NCBI GenBank assembly: GCA_938034385.1
Contig: CALHLC010000012.1
Coordinates: forward strand, 1 to 64,000
Source: an uncultured Bacteriovoracaceae bacterium
GTDB taxonomy: Bacteria; Bdellovibrionota; Bacteriovoracia; Bacteriovoracales; Bacteriovoracaceae
Reading direction: 5' to 3'
DNA length: 64,000 nt
Shown piece after piece: positions 43,454-52,140 of this stretch. The notes under the pieces were generated by a model. It ran no database searches. It was not told where the DNA came from and saw nothing but the letters and a program-made list of their open reading frames with translations. Position 1 is the stretch's first letter, and each line of letters starts with the position of its first letter. Both the position numbers and the translations under genes were made by a program.

Positions 43454-45016
43454 TTAAGCATGTTCCTTAACAACTAATACGGAATTTAAAGTTGCTGGAT
43501 CTGAGAAAGGATTAGTTAGACCTAACCTTTTTAGAACCGCATCTAATTGATTTATTTTACCATGCATATTTAAATAATTAGCGGCCATTGCAATGCTTTT
43601 AGTTGTTTGGTTATTACTAATTGCATTAGCTCCAAGCTCAATTGCACCGGCTTCTGTAAATCCACCAATTTGATGAGTCGTAAATTCTTCTTTATAACCT
43701 TTAGGGTGGTAAGTTGCGAGGATTTCTCCTCCTACACTGGCATCTTCAACTCTATTTGCATAAAAACCAGCTCCAGAAATATCAGAGTTTCCACTTAATG
43801 CTCCACCTCTACAAGAAGCAGAACCATCAGTTGTTATTTGCATAGTGAAGCTTTTTCCTTCTTTGACTGCTGCAGCGATTATTTTACCAACTAATAAAGC
43901 TGCTTCATATCGCTTATTATGCCCACTTCGATCATTTCCGGCGTTAGCACCATTGTGATAATCATATCCACCTAAGACTATTCCTCCTGCTCTTGCATTG
44001 CCTTTTAATACTAATTTGGTAATTGCAGCTTTTTGAAAGTCATTCCCAAAGGCCGTTGTATAGATTGCATCTCCAGCTGGACTAATTTGAGTAATATCAT
44101 TTCCAAAAACAGTTGAGTTTGCTTTGTAATAGCCACATTCAATCAAGGTTTTCAATTGATCTGAAACTGTTTGTTTTTTAAATGATGCTAATCTTCTTGC
44201 ACTCATTTTCTCAGCTGCTTGTAAAATTTTCTTGGCTTCATCTTCACTAAGGTTTTGAGCAATAACTCCTAGGTCTACGAGCCCATTAACTGAAGATGGA
44301 TTGTTTGAAATCGGAGTAGAGGAGTATTTATTAATATTTCCTGCAGACTTTGATCTAATTCCATTGACTGTACTTCCTGTACCAATTAATTCGGTAAGTT
44401 TTCCTGCACCTGTTATTTCTCGAATAATATTATTACATGAACTCTGACTGTTTGAGTTGTCATTTTCAGATCTAGCAACAATGGAAATAAATTTTAATTT
44501 TCCTTTCAAGTCAGCTACGTCTATTCCATTATCTTGAAAAGCTTTAAGTAGGCCCTTGTAAAATGAAGAGTCTGTATGGATATCAGCACCAAAGTCAGAA
44601 GTCGTATTGTCCTTAGAAGGAATAATTCCTGGTGAAAATCCAAATTTAGCATAACCGGCTGCTGATAATGGAGCACCATTTTTTCTATAAGGAACAAAGG
44701 CTCCTCCTAGACAAGCACCACCTGCTAATTCAATATGAAAATTTCCTGCAAACTCATCAGTTGCTGGAGTATTACCATTATCTCCACATTTTTTTTCCAT
44801 GTCTTGAGCATTGGCTTTATTAGAAATCAAAGATAGGATTCCAGGAAGAGCAAGCATTGAATATCCACCAAGGACACTCACTCCCATAAAGTCTCTTCTT
44901 GAGTACATCTTTTCATGTTCGCGAATGAACTCATATTGTTCCTTGTCTTCTTTACGAAGTCTTTCGAGTTCTTGCTTAATTAAAAACTTTTCAAATTTTG
45001 TTAATTTATTGCTCAT
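43454..45016 (-). CDS. Tat-exported DUF1501-like protein
   Basis: The 520-residue protein has a long, charged N-region and then a twin-arginine signal YSRRDFMGVSVLGGYSML (Arg40-Arg41) with cleavage near ANA-Q (residue 70). The mature part contains FVPYRKNG..., GGYDYHNGANAGNDRSGHN near residue 355 (like the GG-DTH block of DUF1501) and TTDGSASCRGG. DUF1501 proteins usually pair with DUF1588/1592-type cytochrome-like proteins in Planctomycetes and Bdellovibrionota; here a cytochrome-like partner is two genes upstream. Export through Tat implies folding or cofactor loading in the cytoplasm. Exact activity is unknown. Confidence 0.75.
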   Translation of the reverse strand: MSNKLTKFEKFLIKQELERLRKEDKEQYEFIREHEKMYSRRDFMGVSVLGGYSMLALPGILSLISNKANAQDMEKKCGDNGNTPATDEFAGNFHIELAGGACLGGAFVPYRKNGAPLSAAGYAKFGFSPGIIPSKDNTTSDFGADIHTDSSFYKGLLKAFQDNGIDVADLKGKLKFISIVARSENDNSNSQSSCNNIIREITGAGKLTELIGTGSTVNGIRSKSAGNINKYSSTPISNNPSSVNGLVDLGVIAQNLSEDEAKKILQAAEKMSARRLASFKKQTVSDQLKTLIECGYYKANSTVFGNDITQISPAGDAIYTTAFGNDFQKAAITKLVLKGNARAGGIVLGGYDYHNGANAGNDRSGHNKRYEAALLVGKIIAAAVKEGKSFTMQITTDGSASCRGGALSGNSDISGAGFYANRVEDASVGGEILATYHPKGYKEEFTTHQIGGFTEAGAIELGANAISNNQTTKSIAMAANYLNMHGKINQLDAVLKRLGLTNPFSDPATLNSVLVVKEHA

Positions 45017-45035
45017 ACGTTCTCCGAGTTATTTT

Positions 45036-45677
45036 TTATAACATCCAAATTGGCAAACTAGATAAAGTACCTAGGCATGTTGAAAAAACTATTTTATTTA
45101 ATTTTTGAGTATTATTACCGGCTCCAGAATTAATTGAATTAATAGTAATTAGAAATTCTTTTATTGCCTCATTTTGAAAAGCAATATCTTCACGACCCCA
45201 GAAATTTCGAACAAAACCTTCAGCAATGGCCTGAGGATTAATTGAGCTTGCACTAAGTCCTGGCACGATTTCTTGATACCTTGCTGGAGTATTTTTAAAT
45301 TCATTGCAATACTCAGCTGCTAAAAGAGCGACTGCTTTTTGAGCAGAAGCGTTATACTTATTTAGTTCATTTGCATTTGGTAGTGATGATTTTAAGTCAG
45401 CGTAAGCAGCTTGGATTCTAGGATTTGTACTAGCAATTCCTGTTAAATTACTCATCGTCTGATTAAGAGCTGAATAAGTTTTCATTCCTACACTGGAAAC
45501 GAATCGATCTGGATCGTGAGCATCTCCAATTTTTGGGTGAGTGGTCGGAGTTGTTGTTGGGGGAGTACTTTTTCCATCTACAACTTCTTCAATACCAGTT
45601 TCACCTTGAACACCTCTAACTTTTCCTAAACAAGACATAAGTAAAAGTACTAAAATTGTGTGTGATAACATTTTCAT
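45036..45677 (-). CDS. Lipoprotein in the cytochrome cluster, unknown
   Basis: The 213-residue protein has a lipoprotein signal MKMLSHTILVLLLMSC (Cys16), followed by a Thr/Pro linker (TPPTTTPTTHPK) like that in the divergent tri-heme lipoprotein. The remaining part is helical, with two cysteines (EYCNEF and STCLGT). No heme motif is present. It lies between the DUF1501-like gene and the cytochrome-like gene with 10-20 bp gaps, so it is probably an accessory subunit of the same system. Confidence 0.7.
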   Translation of the reverse strand: MKMLSHTILVLLLMSCLGKVRGVQGETGIEEVVDGKSTPPTTTPTTHPKIGDAHDPDRFVSSVGMKTYSALNQTMSNLTGIASTNPRIQAAYADLKSSLPNANELNKYNASAQKAVALLAAEYCNEFKNTPARYQEIVPGLSASSINPQAIAEGFVRNFWGREDIAFQNEAIKEFLITINSINSGAGNNTQKLNKIVFSTCLGTLSSLPIWML

Positions 45678-45687
45678 ATATAAATCC

Positions 45688-46827
45688 TTACTCTTGATAA
45701 CAAGTTACTGTAGCTGCCATTTTTTGAAATAAATTTTTCATATTATAATTATTATTTGTAAACTCTACTCCAAGCGTTGATACAATGCTTCTCTCTTTGG
45801 CAGAAACAGGCTTGTGAAGACAAATTTTTTCAAATACTTTTTGACTCATACATTTTGAAAAGATAGATGAGTTTGTTAATGATTTCCCAAGAGATTTTAG
45901 GCCATTACCAGATTGATTTCCTTTAAAGTTAAAATCTTTAGTAACACCTTTTGAGTAATAATTAATCCAAGAATCATTTACAGTTTTAAAACCTGTTCTA
46001 TTATTTTCTGGGTTAATATTGTATTTCTCATGAACACTATTAGGAGTATATGCAAGTTGATTATTATCAAAAGAATAGTGAGCAAAGGCTCCTCTCATTG
46101 CATCCATAGCCGTATGACATGACATACAATATGTTTGGTGTAGATCTGGTACTGATTCATTTGGAATTAAGAAAACATCTCTTCCAATTTTTTGACCTGG
46201 TCTAGTACTATCTCCAGTTTGCTCCATTTCTGAACAAAACAAGTGGTTATTTATGAATTTTATTGCAGCTCTATTTGTTCCTGCTTCTAAGAAGCTTTGA
46301 GCAAAGCCTCGTGTTGTAAAAATTCCTGCAGTTGCATCTGGTGCAATTCCATAAACGTTTGAAATCGTATCAGGTTCTAATTTTTGAGCGAGGTTAACAT
46401 TGTCGGTAGTTGCTCTAACATAGTGAGCATTATTATTTCTTCTGATAGCGGCTACGCCATCTACTTTGTAAAGAAGGTCAGCAGTGAAGATTTTGTTAAA
46501 TGGTTCATCATCTCTAATCATACCAATTAAAGTTGCAGAGGCATCAGTTAATTCTCCGTCTATACTATTTGCATTTTCAGGGTCAAAAAACTTTTTTGAC
46601 CACTCTAGAAGAGTAATATTGTAAAACGAATCTACTTTTGTAGCTTCAGCAGCAGCGCCAGCTTTATTGCCTTGGTCTAATAATGTTTTCATTTTTACGA
46701 TGACAGGGTCATTGGTTCTGGTTTGAGCTCCAGCGATTCTTTCATACATCTCCATTGCTAATTGCAAATTTGTTAAGCTATAAGCTGATGGTATAAAAAT
46801 AATAAACATGGCTAAAAAAAGTTTCAT
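45688..46827 (-). CDS. Exported heme-c protein, DUF1588/DUF1585-like
   Basis: I place the start at ATG 46827, preceded by AGAGGAAAA, giving a clean signal peptide MKLFLAMFIIFIPSAYS; an upstream in-frame start adds 10 residues. The 379-residue protein has one heme-c motif CMSCH (Cys234-His238) in a block (YCMSCHTAMDAMRGAFAHYS) that recalls the CxxCHxxMDPxG motif of DUF1588/DUF1585-type cytochrome proteins. The N-terminal half is helical (RDDEPFNKIFTADLLYKVDG). It is the first gene of the minus-strand set and lies divergent to the tri-heme gene, with a shared regulatory region. Confidence 0.78.
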   Translation of the reverse strand: MKLFLAMFIIFIPSAYSLTNLQLAMEMYERIAGAQTRTNDPVIVKMKTLLDQGNKAGAAAEATKVDSFYNITLLEWSKKFFDPENANSIDGELTDASATLIGMIRDDEPFNKIFTADLLYKVDGVAAIRRNNNAHYVRATTDNVNLAQKLEPDTISNVYGIAPDATAGIFTTRGFAQSFLEAGTNRAAIKFINNHLFCSEMEQTGDSTRPGQKIGRDVFLIPNESVPDLHQTYCMSCHTAMDAMRGAFAHYSFDNNQLAYTPNSVHEKYNINPENNRTGFKTVNDSWINYYSKGVTKDFNFKGNQSGNGLKSLGKSLTNSSIFSKCMSQKVFEKICLHKPVSAKERSIVSTLGVEFTNNNYNMKNLFQKMAATVTCYQE

Positions 46828-46937
46828 AAGTTTTCCTCTTAAGGATAATTTTATCATCTTATCAATTTCCTATCGGTGAAATAGTTAAAAACTTTAGTGA
46901 TTTTAGCTAATTAGCAAATCTATCAAGTTTAGAAAGC

Positions 46938-47027
46938 GGCAATTTTTCTGGGCATAAAATGGTATCAAACTAAAATGGGCACAAATTTCGTTGGCATAAA
47001 TTATAAGGCAAAATTTCTGGGCATTAC
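46938..47027. repeat. Four regularly spaced TGGGCATAAA-type boxes in a divergent promoter region
   Basis: Boxes TGGGCATAAA (46949), TGGGCACAAA (46976), TTGGCATAAA (46991) and TGGGCATTAC (47018) lie in the same orientation with start distances of 27, 15 and 27 bp. The first and last are part of an 18-bp repeat (46938-46955 and 47007-47024) that differs at only two positions. They sit between the start codons of two divergent cytochrome gene sets. The arrangement suggests operator sites for a dimeric or multimeric regulator. Confidence 0.75.
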
Positions 47028-47065
47028 TTGAGAGTATTAAGCGGTAATTGAGAGGAAAATATCAC

Positions 47066-48238
47066 ATGATAGATATTAAGCTGTTTTATCGTATAATTTT
47101 ATCAATGAAGATTTTAATAATACTCTTATTTACCTTTTCCTGTAAGCCAATAAGAAACTCATCTGAAGAATATGGTAGAGGTCCTTCAACTGTACCTGGC
47201 GAAGAAAGTCCTGAGTTTCTTGCAGCTAAAGAGTTAATTGATTCGAAGTGTGTAAGTTGTCATACAAGTTATCACAACTCATGGAAGAACTCTTCTGAGA
47301 AAAGCTTGATCGACTCGAGATATATTGTTGCTGGAAAACCAGTCGAGTCAAAATTATATCAAAGTTTATTTAATGGCGGGATTAATACTGGAAGCTTAAT
47401 GCCTAAAGAAGATAGTGAATTCTCTGAAGAGGAAAAGAAAGTTATTTTAGATTGGATTGTTTCAATAAAAGAAGAAGAAGCTCCTCCTACAACGACGCCT
47501 ACAACACCGACAACAAAACCAGGTGTTGTTTCATCAGTAGAAGGGACAGAAGAATTTAAAAAATTCTTTAACTTAGTAGAACAAAAATGTATTTGGTGCC
47601 ATGATACAAATGATAAGTATGAAACAAGTCCTAGCTTCAGGTTAACAACTGCTCAACAATGGTTAGAAGCAACAGTTGATGGTGCTGCATTAATAGTAGA
47701 TGGTGATAAAGATTCATCTCAGTTTTATGATTCTATTGCTGACGGAGGAAATTCTAGAATGCCACCAGAGGGACTTCCTAAATTAACTTCTTCACAAGTA
47801 AAGATTGTTGAAGATTTTATTGCAAGTGCGAGTGTAACGACAACGACGACTTCAACTTCAACGACAACAACCTCAACTACTGAGCCAGGTCAGACAACCT
47901 CAACCACCTTAGCTAATAATGCTCGGTGGATCGCTGCAAGGGATGTAATAAATCAAAACTGTACAGGTTGTCACCACGCTACTAGTAATGGTTTTAGGAC
48001 TGCCGGTGTAAATCAATTATTAAACTTAACAGAAGCTGAATTTATCGACCTTGAAAATAATGACAATTTTATAAATCAAGGAAATGCTGCTGCGTCTATT
48101 TTCTATATTCGAACTAAGATCGCGGGAAAAACTCCAGCTGGTAATACAAATATGCCGAGAAATGGAGGATCATCTGATGGTTCTGAATTATCAGAAGCTG
48201 ATGGCAAGATTTTAGCTGACTGGATAAACGGACTTTAA
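47066..48238 (+). CDS. Tri-heme c-type cytochrome lipoprotein
   Basis: I use ATG 47066, preceded by AGAGG; this gives 390 residues with a lipoprotein signal ending in LFTFSC (Cys26). Three cytochrome modules follow, each with CxxCH and a distal Met candidate: CVSCH (Cys62) with Met112, CIWCH (Cys175) with Met232, and CTGCH (Cys299) with Met363. Modules are separated by Thr/Pro linkers (PPTTTPTTPTTKP and a long Thr/Ser run near residues 257-282). Each module resembles a PSCyt1-type domain ending in 'LDWI'. It is likely an outer-membrane-anchored electron carrier. Confidence 0.85.
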   Translation: MIDIKLFYRIILSMKILIILLFTFSCKPIRNSSEEYGRGPSTVPGEESPEFLAAKELIDSKCVSCHTSYHNSWKNSSEKSLIDSRYIVAGKPVESKLYQSLFNGGINTGSLMPKEDSEFSEEEKKVILDWIVSIKEEEAPPTTTPTTPTTKPGVVSSVEGTEEFKKFFNLVEQKCIWCHDTNDKYETSPSFRLTTAQQWLEATVDGAALIVDGDKDSSQFYDSIADGGNSRMPPEGLPKLTSSQVKIVEDFIASASVTTTTTSTSTTTTSTTEPGQTTSTTLANNARWIAARDVINQNCTGCHHATSNGFRTAGVNQLLNLTEAEFIDLENNDNFINQGNAAASIFYIRTKIAGKTPAGNTNMPRNGGSSDGSELSEADGKILADWINGL

Positions 48239-48285
48239 TTATTCTTTCTTTACAGACCTCTTAAACATTCGAAATAATAAGCTTA

Positions 48286-49467
48286 GTGCTAAAGTTAATT
48301 ATTACACTCATTTTATTTATAAGTTCAAGTGCGTATTCATATGCTAATTTCATAGGCTATGGATATGGGAGCTGTTTAACTTGTCATTATAATGCATTTG
48401 GAAATGGTCCATTAAATGATTATGGGCGGGCCCTTGGTGCAACCATGGTGGCCGGGAGATTGTTTACTTCTAATTCGACAGATGAAGAAAAGCTTGCTTC
48501 CAGATCTGGCTTCTTTTTTAATACACCAAAACAAACTTGGTTAAGGCCATCTATTGATTATAGAGGTTTATATCTTCCATCAAGCGGTGGTAGTGAAGCT
48601 CGTTATCTTCACATGCAAACAGATTTAAATGTGGTTTTAAAGTTTTCAGAAGATAAGTTATGGATGTCAGGAACTATAGGTTTGGCTCCAGCCGCAAGTT
48701 CACCAGGAGTTCCTCCAGGAGAGCAAACTTTATATTCTAGGGAGCATTACCTAGCTTATGCTCTTGGCGATCGTCACAGAATTTACCTTGGAAAAACTGA
48801 TCCTCTTTATGGCCTACGGATTCCAGATCACACTGTAACCGCAAAACGAGGAATAGGATTAGCTGAAAATGATCAAACCTATGGACTTACATATCACTGG
48901 TACTCAAATAAAATAGAAGGTGGAATACAGATTTTTGCAGGAGATGTTTTAGTAAATGAAGCAGGAAACTTTTTAGGAGCTTCAACTAAGCATGAATTTT
49001 CTCTTTCTGAAAAAGCAAGAATAGGAGCATCTGTTTATTATGGTACTCATGATACATCTACTAAATTAATGGCGGCACTTCATTCAAAGCTAGGTTTCAG
49101 AAAGGGATCAAGTTTATTAGCTGAATTTGGAATGATGATAAAAACAGATTCATTGACCTCCGGAGCGACACAAGATACACAGCTGATGTATGGATTTGTA
49201 CAAAATTCAATAAACTTATTTCGAGGCTTTAACTTATTACAAACATTTGATTACGGAAATACGACTTTTACAAGTAGTACTGGAGCTGCAGCAAGTTCTC
49301 TGCCTTTTTCTAATTGGCAAGTTTTACTAGGTTTTCAATTTTTTCCAATTCAAAGAATGGAGTGGAGAGCTGAGATAGGTTTATTGCGAAGGTATGGAGA
49401 AGATCAAGGAAAAGGAAATAAAGAGGATAGTAAGCAAATACTCTTACAGACACATATATGGTTATAA
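48286..49467 (+). CDS. Outer-membrane barrel with N-terminal heme-c motif
   Basis: The 393-residue protein starts at GTG 48286 with a signal peptide (MLKLIITLILFISSSAYSYA). Immediately after it lies a heme-c motif CLTCH (Cys30-His34) in GYGYGSCLTCHYNAFGNGP. The remaining about 330 residues show outer-membrane barrel alternation: LHMQTDLNVVLKF, GGIQIFAGDVLV, and a C-terminal strand ending HIWL. A heme site fused to the periplasmic mouth of a barrel suggests an electron-conduit protein. It follows the tri-heme gene by 47 bp and overlaps the next gene by 10 bp. Confidence 0.78.
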   Translation: MLKLIITLILFISSSAYSYANFIGYGYGSCLTCHYNAFGNGPLNDYGRALGATMVAGRLFTSNSTDEEKLASRSGFFFNTPKQTWLRPSIDYRGLYLPSSGGSEARYLHMQTDLNVVLKFSEDKLWMSGTIGLAPAASSPGVPPGEQTLYSREHYLAYALGDRHRIYLGKTDPLYGLRIPDHTVTAKRGIGLAENDQTYGLTYHWYSNKIEGGIQIFAGDVLVNEAGNFLGASTKHEFSLSEKARIGASVYYGTHDTSTKLMAALHSKLGFRKGSSLLAEFGMMIKTDSLTSGATQDTQLMYGFVQNSINLFRGFNLLQTFDYGNTTFTSSTGAAASSLPFSNWQVLLGFQFFPIQRMEWRAEIGLLRRYGEDQGKGNKEDSKQILLQTHIWL

Positions 49468-50687
49468 GATTTTTTATTTTATTTTTACTCTTTTCGCTTC
49501 AGGCATATTCTGGAATAGAGAAGATTTACGAAGTAAGAAAAAAAATAACACTAACTTATCAAGAACATGAACTTTATCGGCCTAAATTAGAAATAAGAGA
49601 TTATGTTCAACATGTTCAACAATATGGTGATAGTTTTGAATTCTCTGATTTTCAATTAAAGCTTTGGTATTTTCTTGGAAAAATTGAAGCTTATATTTAT
49701 CTGAAGCAAAGAAAAAGAGAGAATTTAGTAATTTCTAGAAATGCATTTTATCTTTGTAAGTATTTTGGTTACGAAGAAAATAATTCTAATAAATTCTTGA
49801 AACTTTTGGGAGTAAAAGGGAAGAATTTAACCTTTTCTAAGAAATCAAGAACTCAAACTCAACAAGACATCCAGAAAGAAGAAGAGAGTTATACTTACCA
49901 AAAGGATACCTCGATAGATGAGGCAATGGATGCATCATTAAGTTGGGAAGAAGAAACTGGTGATGGTGAAAGTGAAGTAGACCAGTCCTCAGAAGTGAGT
50001 ACCGAAGAAATAGGTGGAGAAAATATTGATGATATAGATAAAGAGTGGGAGGACACCGGGGGAGATGATATAGAGCTTCCAGATGATGGTGATGATATGG
50101 AACTTCCAGATGATGGTGATGTTAGCGATAGATTAGAAGATAATGATGAACCTGAACAAGTTGGAAAATTAGGGAAAAAGTTTGCTTTTGGTTATAGTTA
50201 TATCAGTTGGCAGGAATTAATAAGCTTGGTCAATCAAGGCAATCTTAATAGTTCTGCAGTTTTAAACTTTCGAGGTCATAGTTTAGGGATTAATTTTGAA
50301 TTTTTAGATCTTGGTCGTTTTCATATTCATACTCATGCTCACTTTGTCTACGGTATTAGTAATACTGAAACTGAACCAAATTCAAGTTTTGACTTTTTTG
50401 AAGCCAATACTCCATCTATAGGAGCTACCTTTGGACTTGGATTAAAGTATGATATTGAAAAAAATAAGTTAAGTTTGGGGTTAGGAGTAGATGCTCTTTA
50501 TAGGCAATCTTCCTTTCAAACCCTGGGAACTGGTAATACTTATACAACTGATAGAGAAACATTTTTAGGTATTTCACCATACCTAGATATTGAAAATCGT
50601 TTTGGAAATTTCGCTTTTTTTACAAGAACAGGTTATGCAGATCAGAGTTTATATTGGCAACTAGGTATGCATTTATACGTATTTTAA
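49458..50687 (+). CDS. Exported barrel-like protein with acidic repeat region
   Basis: The 409-residue protein has a signal peptide (MVIRFFILFLLFSLQAYS). Residues 20-115 are helical and charged. Residues 130-230 are very acidic and include two copies of DDIELPDDG/DDMELPDDG encoded by 27-bp repeats (50064-50117). The C-terminal 170 residues alternate as outer-membrane strands (FAFGYSYISWQELI, GATFGLGLKYDI) and end in an aromatic-type strand (WQLGMHLYVF). There is no heme motif. It overlaps the heme-barrel gene by 10 bp, so the two are probably partners. Confidence 0.7.
   Translation: MVIRFFILFLLFSLQAYSGIEKIYEVRKKITLTYQEHELYRPKLEIRDYVQHVQQYGDSFEFSDFQLKLWYFLGKIEAYIYLKQRKRENLVISRNAFYLCKYFGYEENNSNKFLKLLGVKGKNLTFSKKSRTQTQQDIQKEEESYTYQKDTSIDEAMDASLSWEEETGDGESEVDQSSEVSTEEIGGENIDDIDKEWEDTGGDDIELPDDGDDMELPDDGDVSDRLEDNDEPEQVGKLGKKFAFGYSYISWQELISLVNQGNLNSSAVLNFRGHSLGINFEFLDLGRFHIHTHAHFVYGISNTETEPNSSFDFFEANTPSIGATFGLGLKYDIEKNKLSLGLGVDALYRQSSFQTLGTGNTYTTDRETFLGISPYLDIENRFGNFAFFTRTGYADQSLYWQLGMHLYVF
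50064..50117 (+). repeat. 27-bp direct repeat encoding DD(I/M)ELPDDG
   Basis: Two tandem 27-bp units differ at a few positions (GAGCTT against GAACTT) and encode the acidic ELPDDG element of the barrel-like protein. Confidence 0.85.
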
Positions 50688-51160
50688 AAGAACTTTCTCG
50701 TTCCGAAAAAAATAATAATATAAATAGGAATTAAGGCAATAAATACAAATGCCCAAAATATTGAAATAGAAAAAGCTTCAAGAACCGTAACAACACTAAA
50801 GAGTATACCGAATAAAGCAGTTCCAGATTTAACAAAGTCAATTCCCCATTTTTTTTCTTTATAAAATAAGAAGTAGAAAAAAAGAGCGATGATTAAATAG
50901 ATAATAATGAATACATTTAGAGATAAAACTATAAGTTTCAAGATTTCGAGTTTAGATGTCTCTGGAAGATTTTGGATTCGACTAATCTTATCGATCCATG
51001 AGTATTCTTGCAGAAAATTATTGAAATTTTCAGGGATCAACACAGCAGTTTTATAAAAAAGAATAAATAGAAGATCACCTAGGAAACACCCGAGTATACT
51101 AAACCATTTAAAAGACTTCTTACTAAACTTATTAAGTATTGAAGATAAAATACTTTTCAT
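50684..51160 (-). CDS. Small polytopic membrane protein, unknown
   Basis: The start at ATG 51160 gives 158 residues; a longer frame to 51226 would overlap the divergent exchanger gene and has no ribosome site. Four hydrophobic segments are visible (WFSILGCFLGDLLFILFY, LIVLSLNVFIIIYLIIALFF, ALFGILFSVVTVLEAF, IFWAFVFIALIPIYIII). No family recognised. Its end overlaps the convergent barrel-like gene by 4 bp. Confidence 0.6.
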   Translation of the reverse strand: MKSILSSILNKFSKKSFKWFSILGCFLGDLLFILFYKTAVLIPENFNNFLQEYSWIDKISRIQNLPETSKLEILKLIVLSLNVFIIIYLIIALFFYFLFYKEKKWGIDFVKSGTALFGILFSVVTVLEAFSISIFWAFVFIALIPIYIIIFFGTRKFF

Positions 51161-51217
51161 AGATAATAAATTATACTTAATAAATAGTTGTGTCGAGATA
51201 TTATTAAAGGAGCTATT

Positions 51218-52138
51218 GTGAACCATTTTCTAATTTTTGTTGTATCTTTGATAGGACTCTTATTAAGTTCCAACTTTGTTTTAGAAAGCTCCGAAAAAAT
51301 TGGTAAAAAATTAGGCTTTTCACCTCTTACGATAGGTATATTTTTTATAGGTTTTGGAACATCTTTGCCTGAGTTAATAGTATCTCACCTTGCCTGTTTA
51401 GAAGGTAGACAAGCAATCTCTCTTGGAAATATTTTAGGATCAAATATTTCAAATACGGCTTTGATTTTAGGGATTGCTGCATTAGTTCAAAATGTAAATT
51501 TAAAAGGAACAATTCAGAAAAAACAAATTCTTTTTCACCTTTTTATCACATTAGTGCTTGCAGGATTCTACTTCTTTTTAAAGACCTTTAATCCAATAAC
51601 AGGGACAATCTTTTTAGTTTTATTTGTTTTATATATGTGGAAAGTTATTTTTGCTGATTCTGGGCTAGATGAAAATGTAGAAGTTGGCAGTGATGAAAAC
51701 ATGATTAAAGCTGGGGGAGTTTTATTTGTTGCATTAGTTTTAATGTTTATCTCTGGGAAATACTTAGTCAGCTCAATCTCGGATCTTGGAAAAATGCTTG
51801 GGATTTCAGATTATATTATTTCGGCAATAGTTCTTGCCTTTGGAACCTCCGCTCCAGAACTCTTTACAACAATCATCGCTACTGTAAAGAATAAAGATGT
51901 AAATTTAATTTTAGGAAATATCCTTGGCTCAAATGTTTTTAATTTGTGTCTTGTTTTAGGAACAACTTCCTTTTATAAATACCAAATAACACAGCCTTTA
52001 GATTTTGAAATTGGAGTTTTAGTTATAATGAGTTTGTATATATTGGCGATGAATTTCTTTAAAGGATACTTGGCCCGAAAATCAGGCTTCGTTTTAATTT
52101 CGATTTATGCTTATTCAATTTTTCATTGGTTGAACTAA
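51218..52138 (+). CDS. Calcium/sodium antiporter (YrbG/CaxA-like)
   Basis: I choose GTG 51218, preceded by AAAGGAG at good spacing. The 306-residue membrane protein has the two inverted alpha-repeats of the CaCA superfamily: GFGTSLPELIVS with GNILGSNISNTALILG, and AFGTSAPELFTT with GNILGSNVFNLCLVLG. The Glu and Asn/Ser residues in these repeats bind cations. It should exchange cytoplasmic Ca2+ for Na+ (possibly with K+) at the inner membrane. The length is normal for YrbG. No operon partner is visible. Confidence 0.92.
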   Translation: MNHFLIFVVSLIGLLLSSNFVLESSEKIGKKLGFSPLTIGIFFIGFGTSLPELIVSHLACLEGRQAISLGNILGSNISNTALILGIAALVQNVNLKGTIQKKQILFHLFITLVLAGFYFFLKTFNPITGTIFLVLFVLYMWKVIFADSGLDENVEVGSDENMIKAGGVLFVALVLMFISGKYLVSSISDLGKMLGISDYIISAIVLAFGTSAPELFTTIIATVKNKDVNLILGNILGSNVFNLCLVLGTTSFYKYQITQPLDFEIGVLVIMSLYILAMNFFKGYLARKSGFVLISIYAYSIFHWLN

Positions 52139-52140
52139 AT

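Noticed and set aside
46976-47000. Possible sigma-54 promoter (GGGCAC ... TTGGCAT)
   Set aside because: The GG and GC elements do not have the fixed spacing of a -24/-12 promoter, and the same motif recurs three more times, so it fits a repeat operator better.
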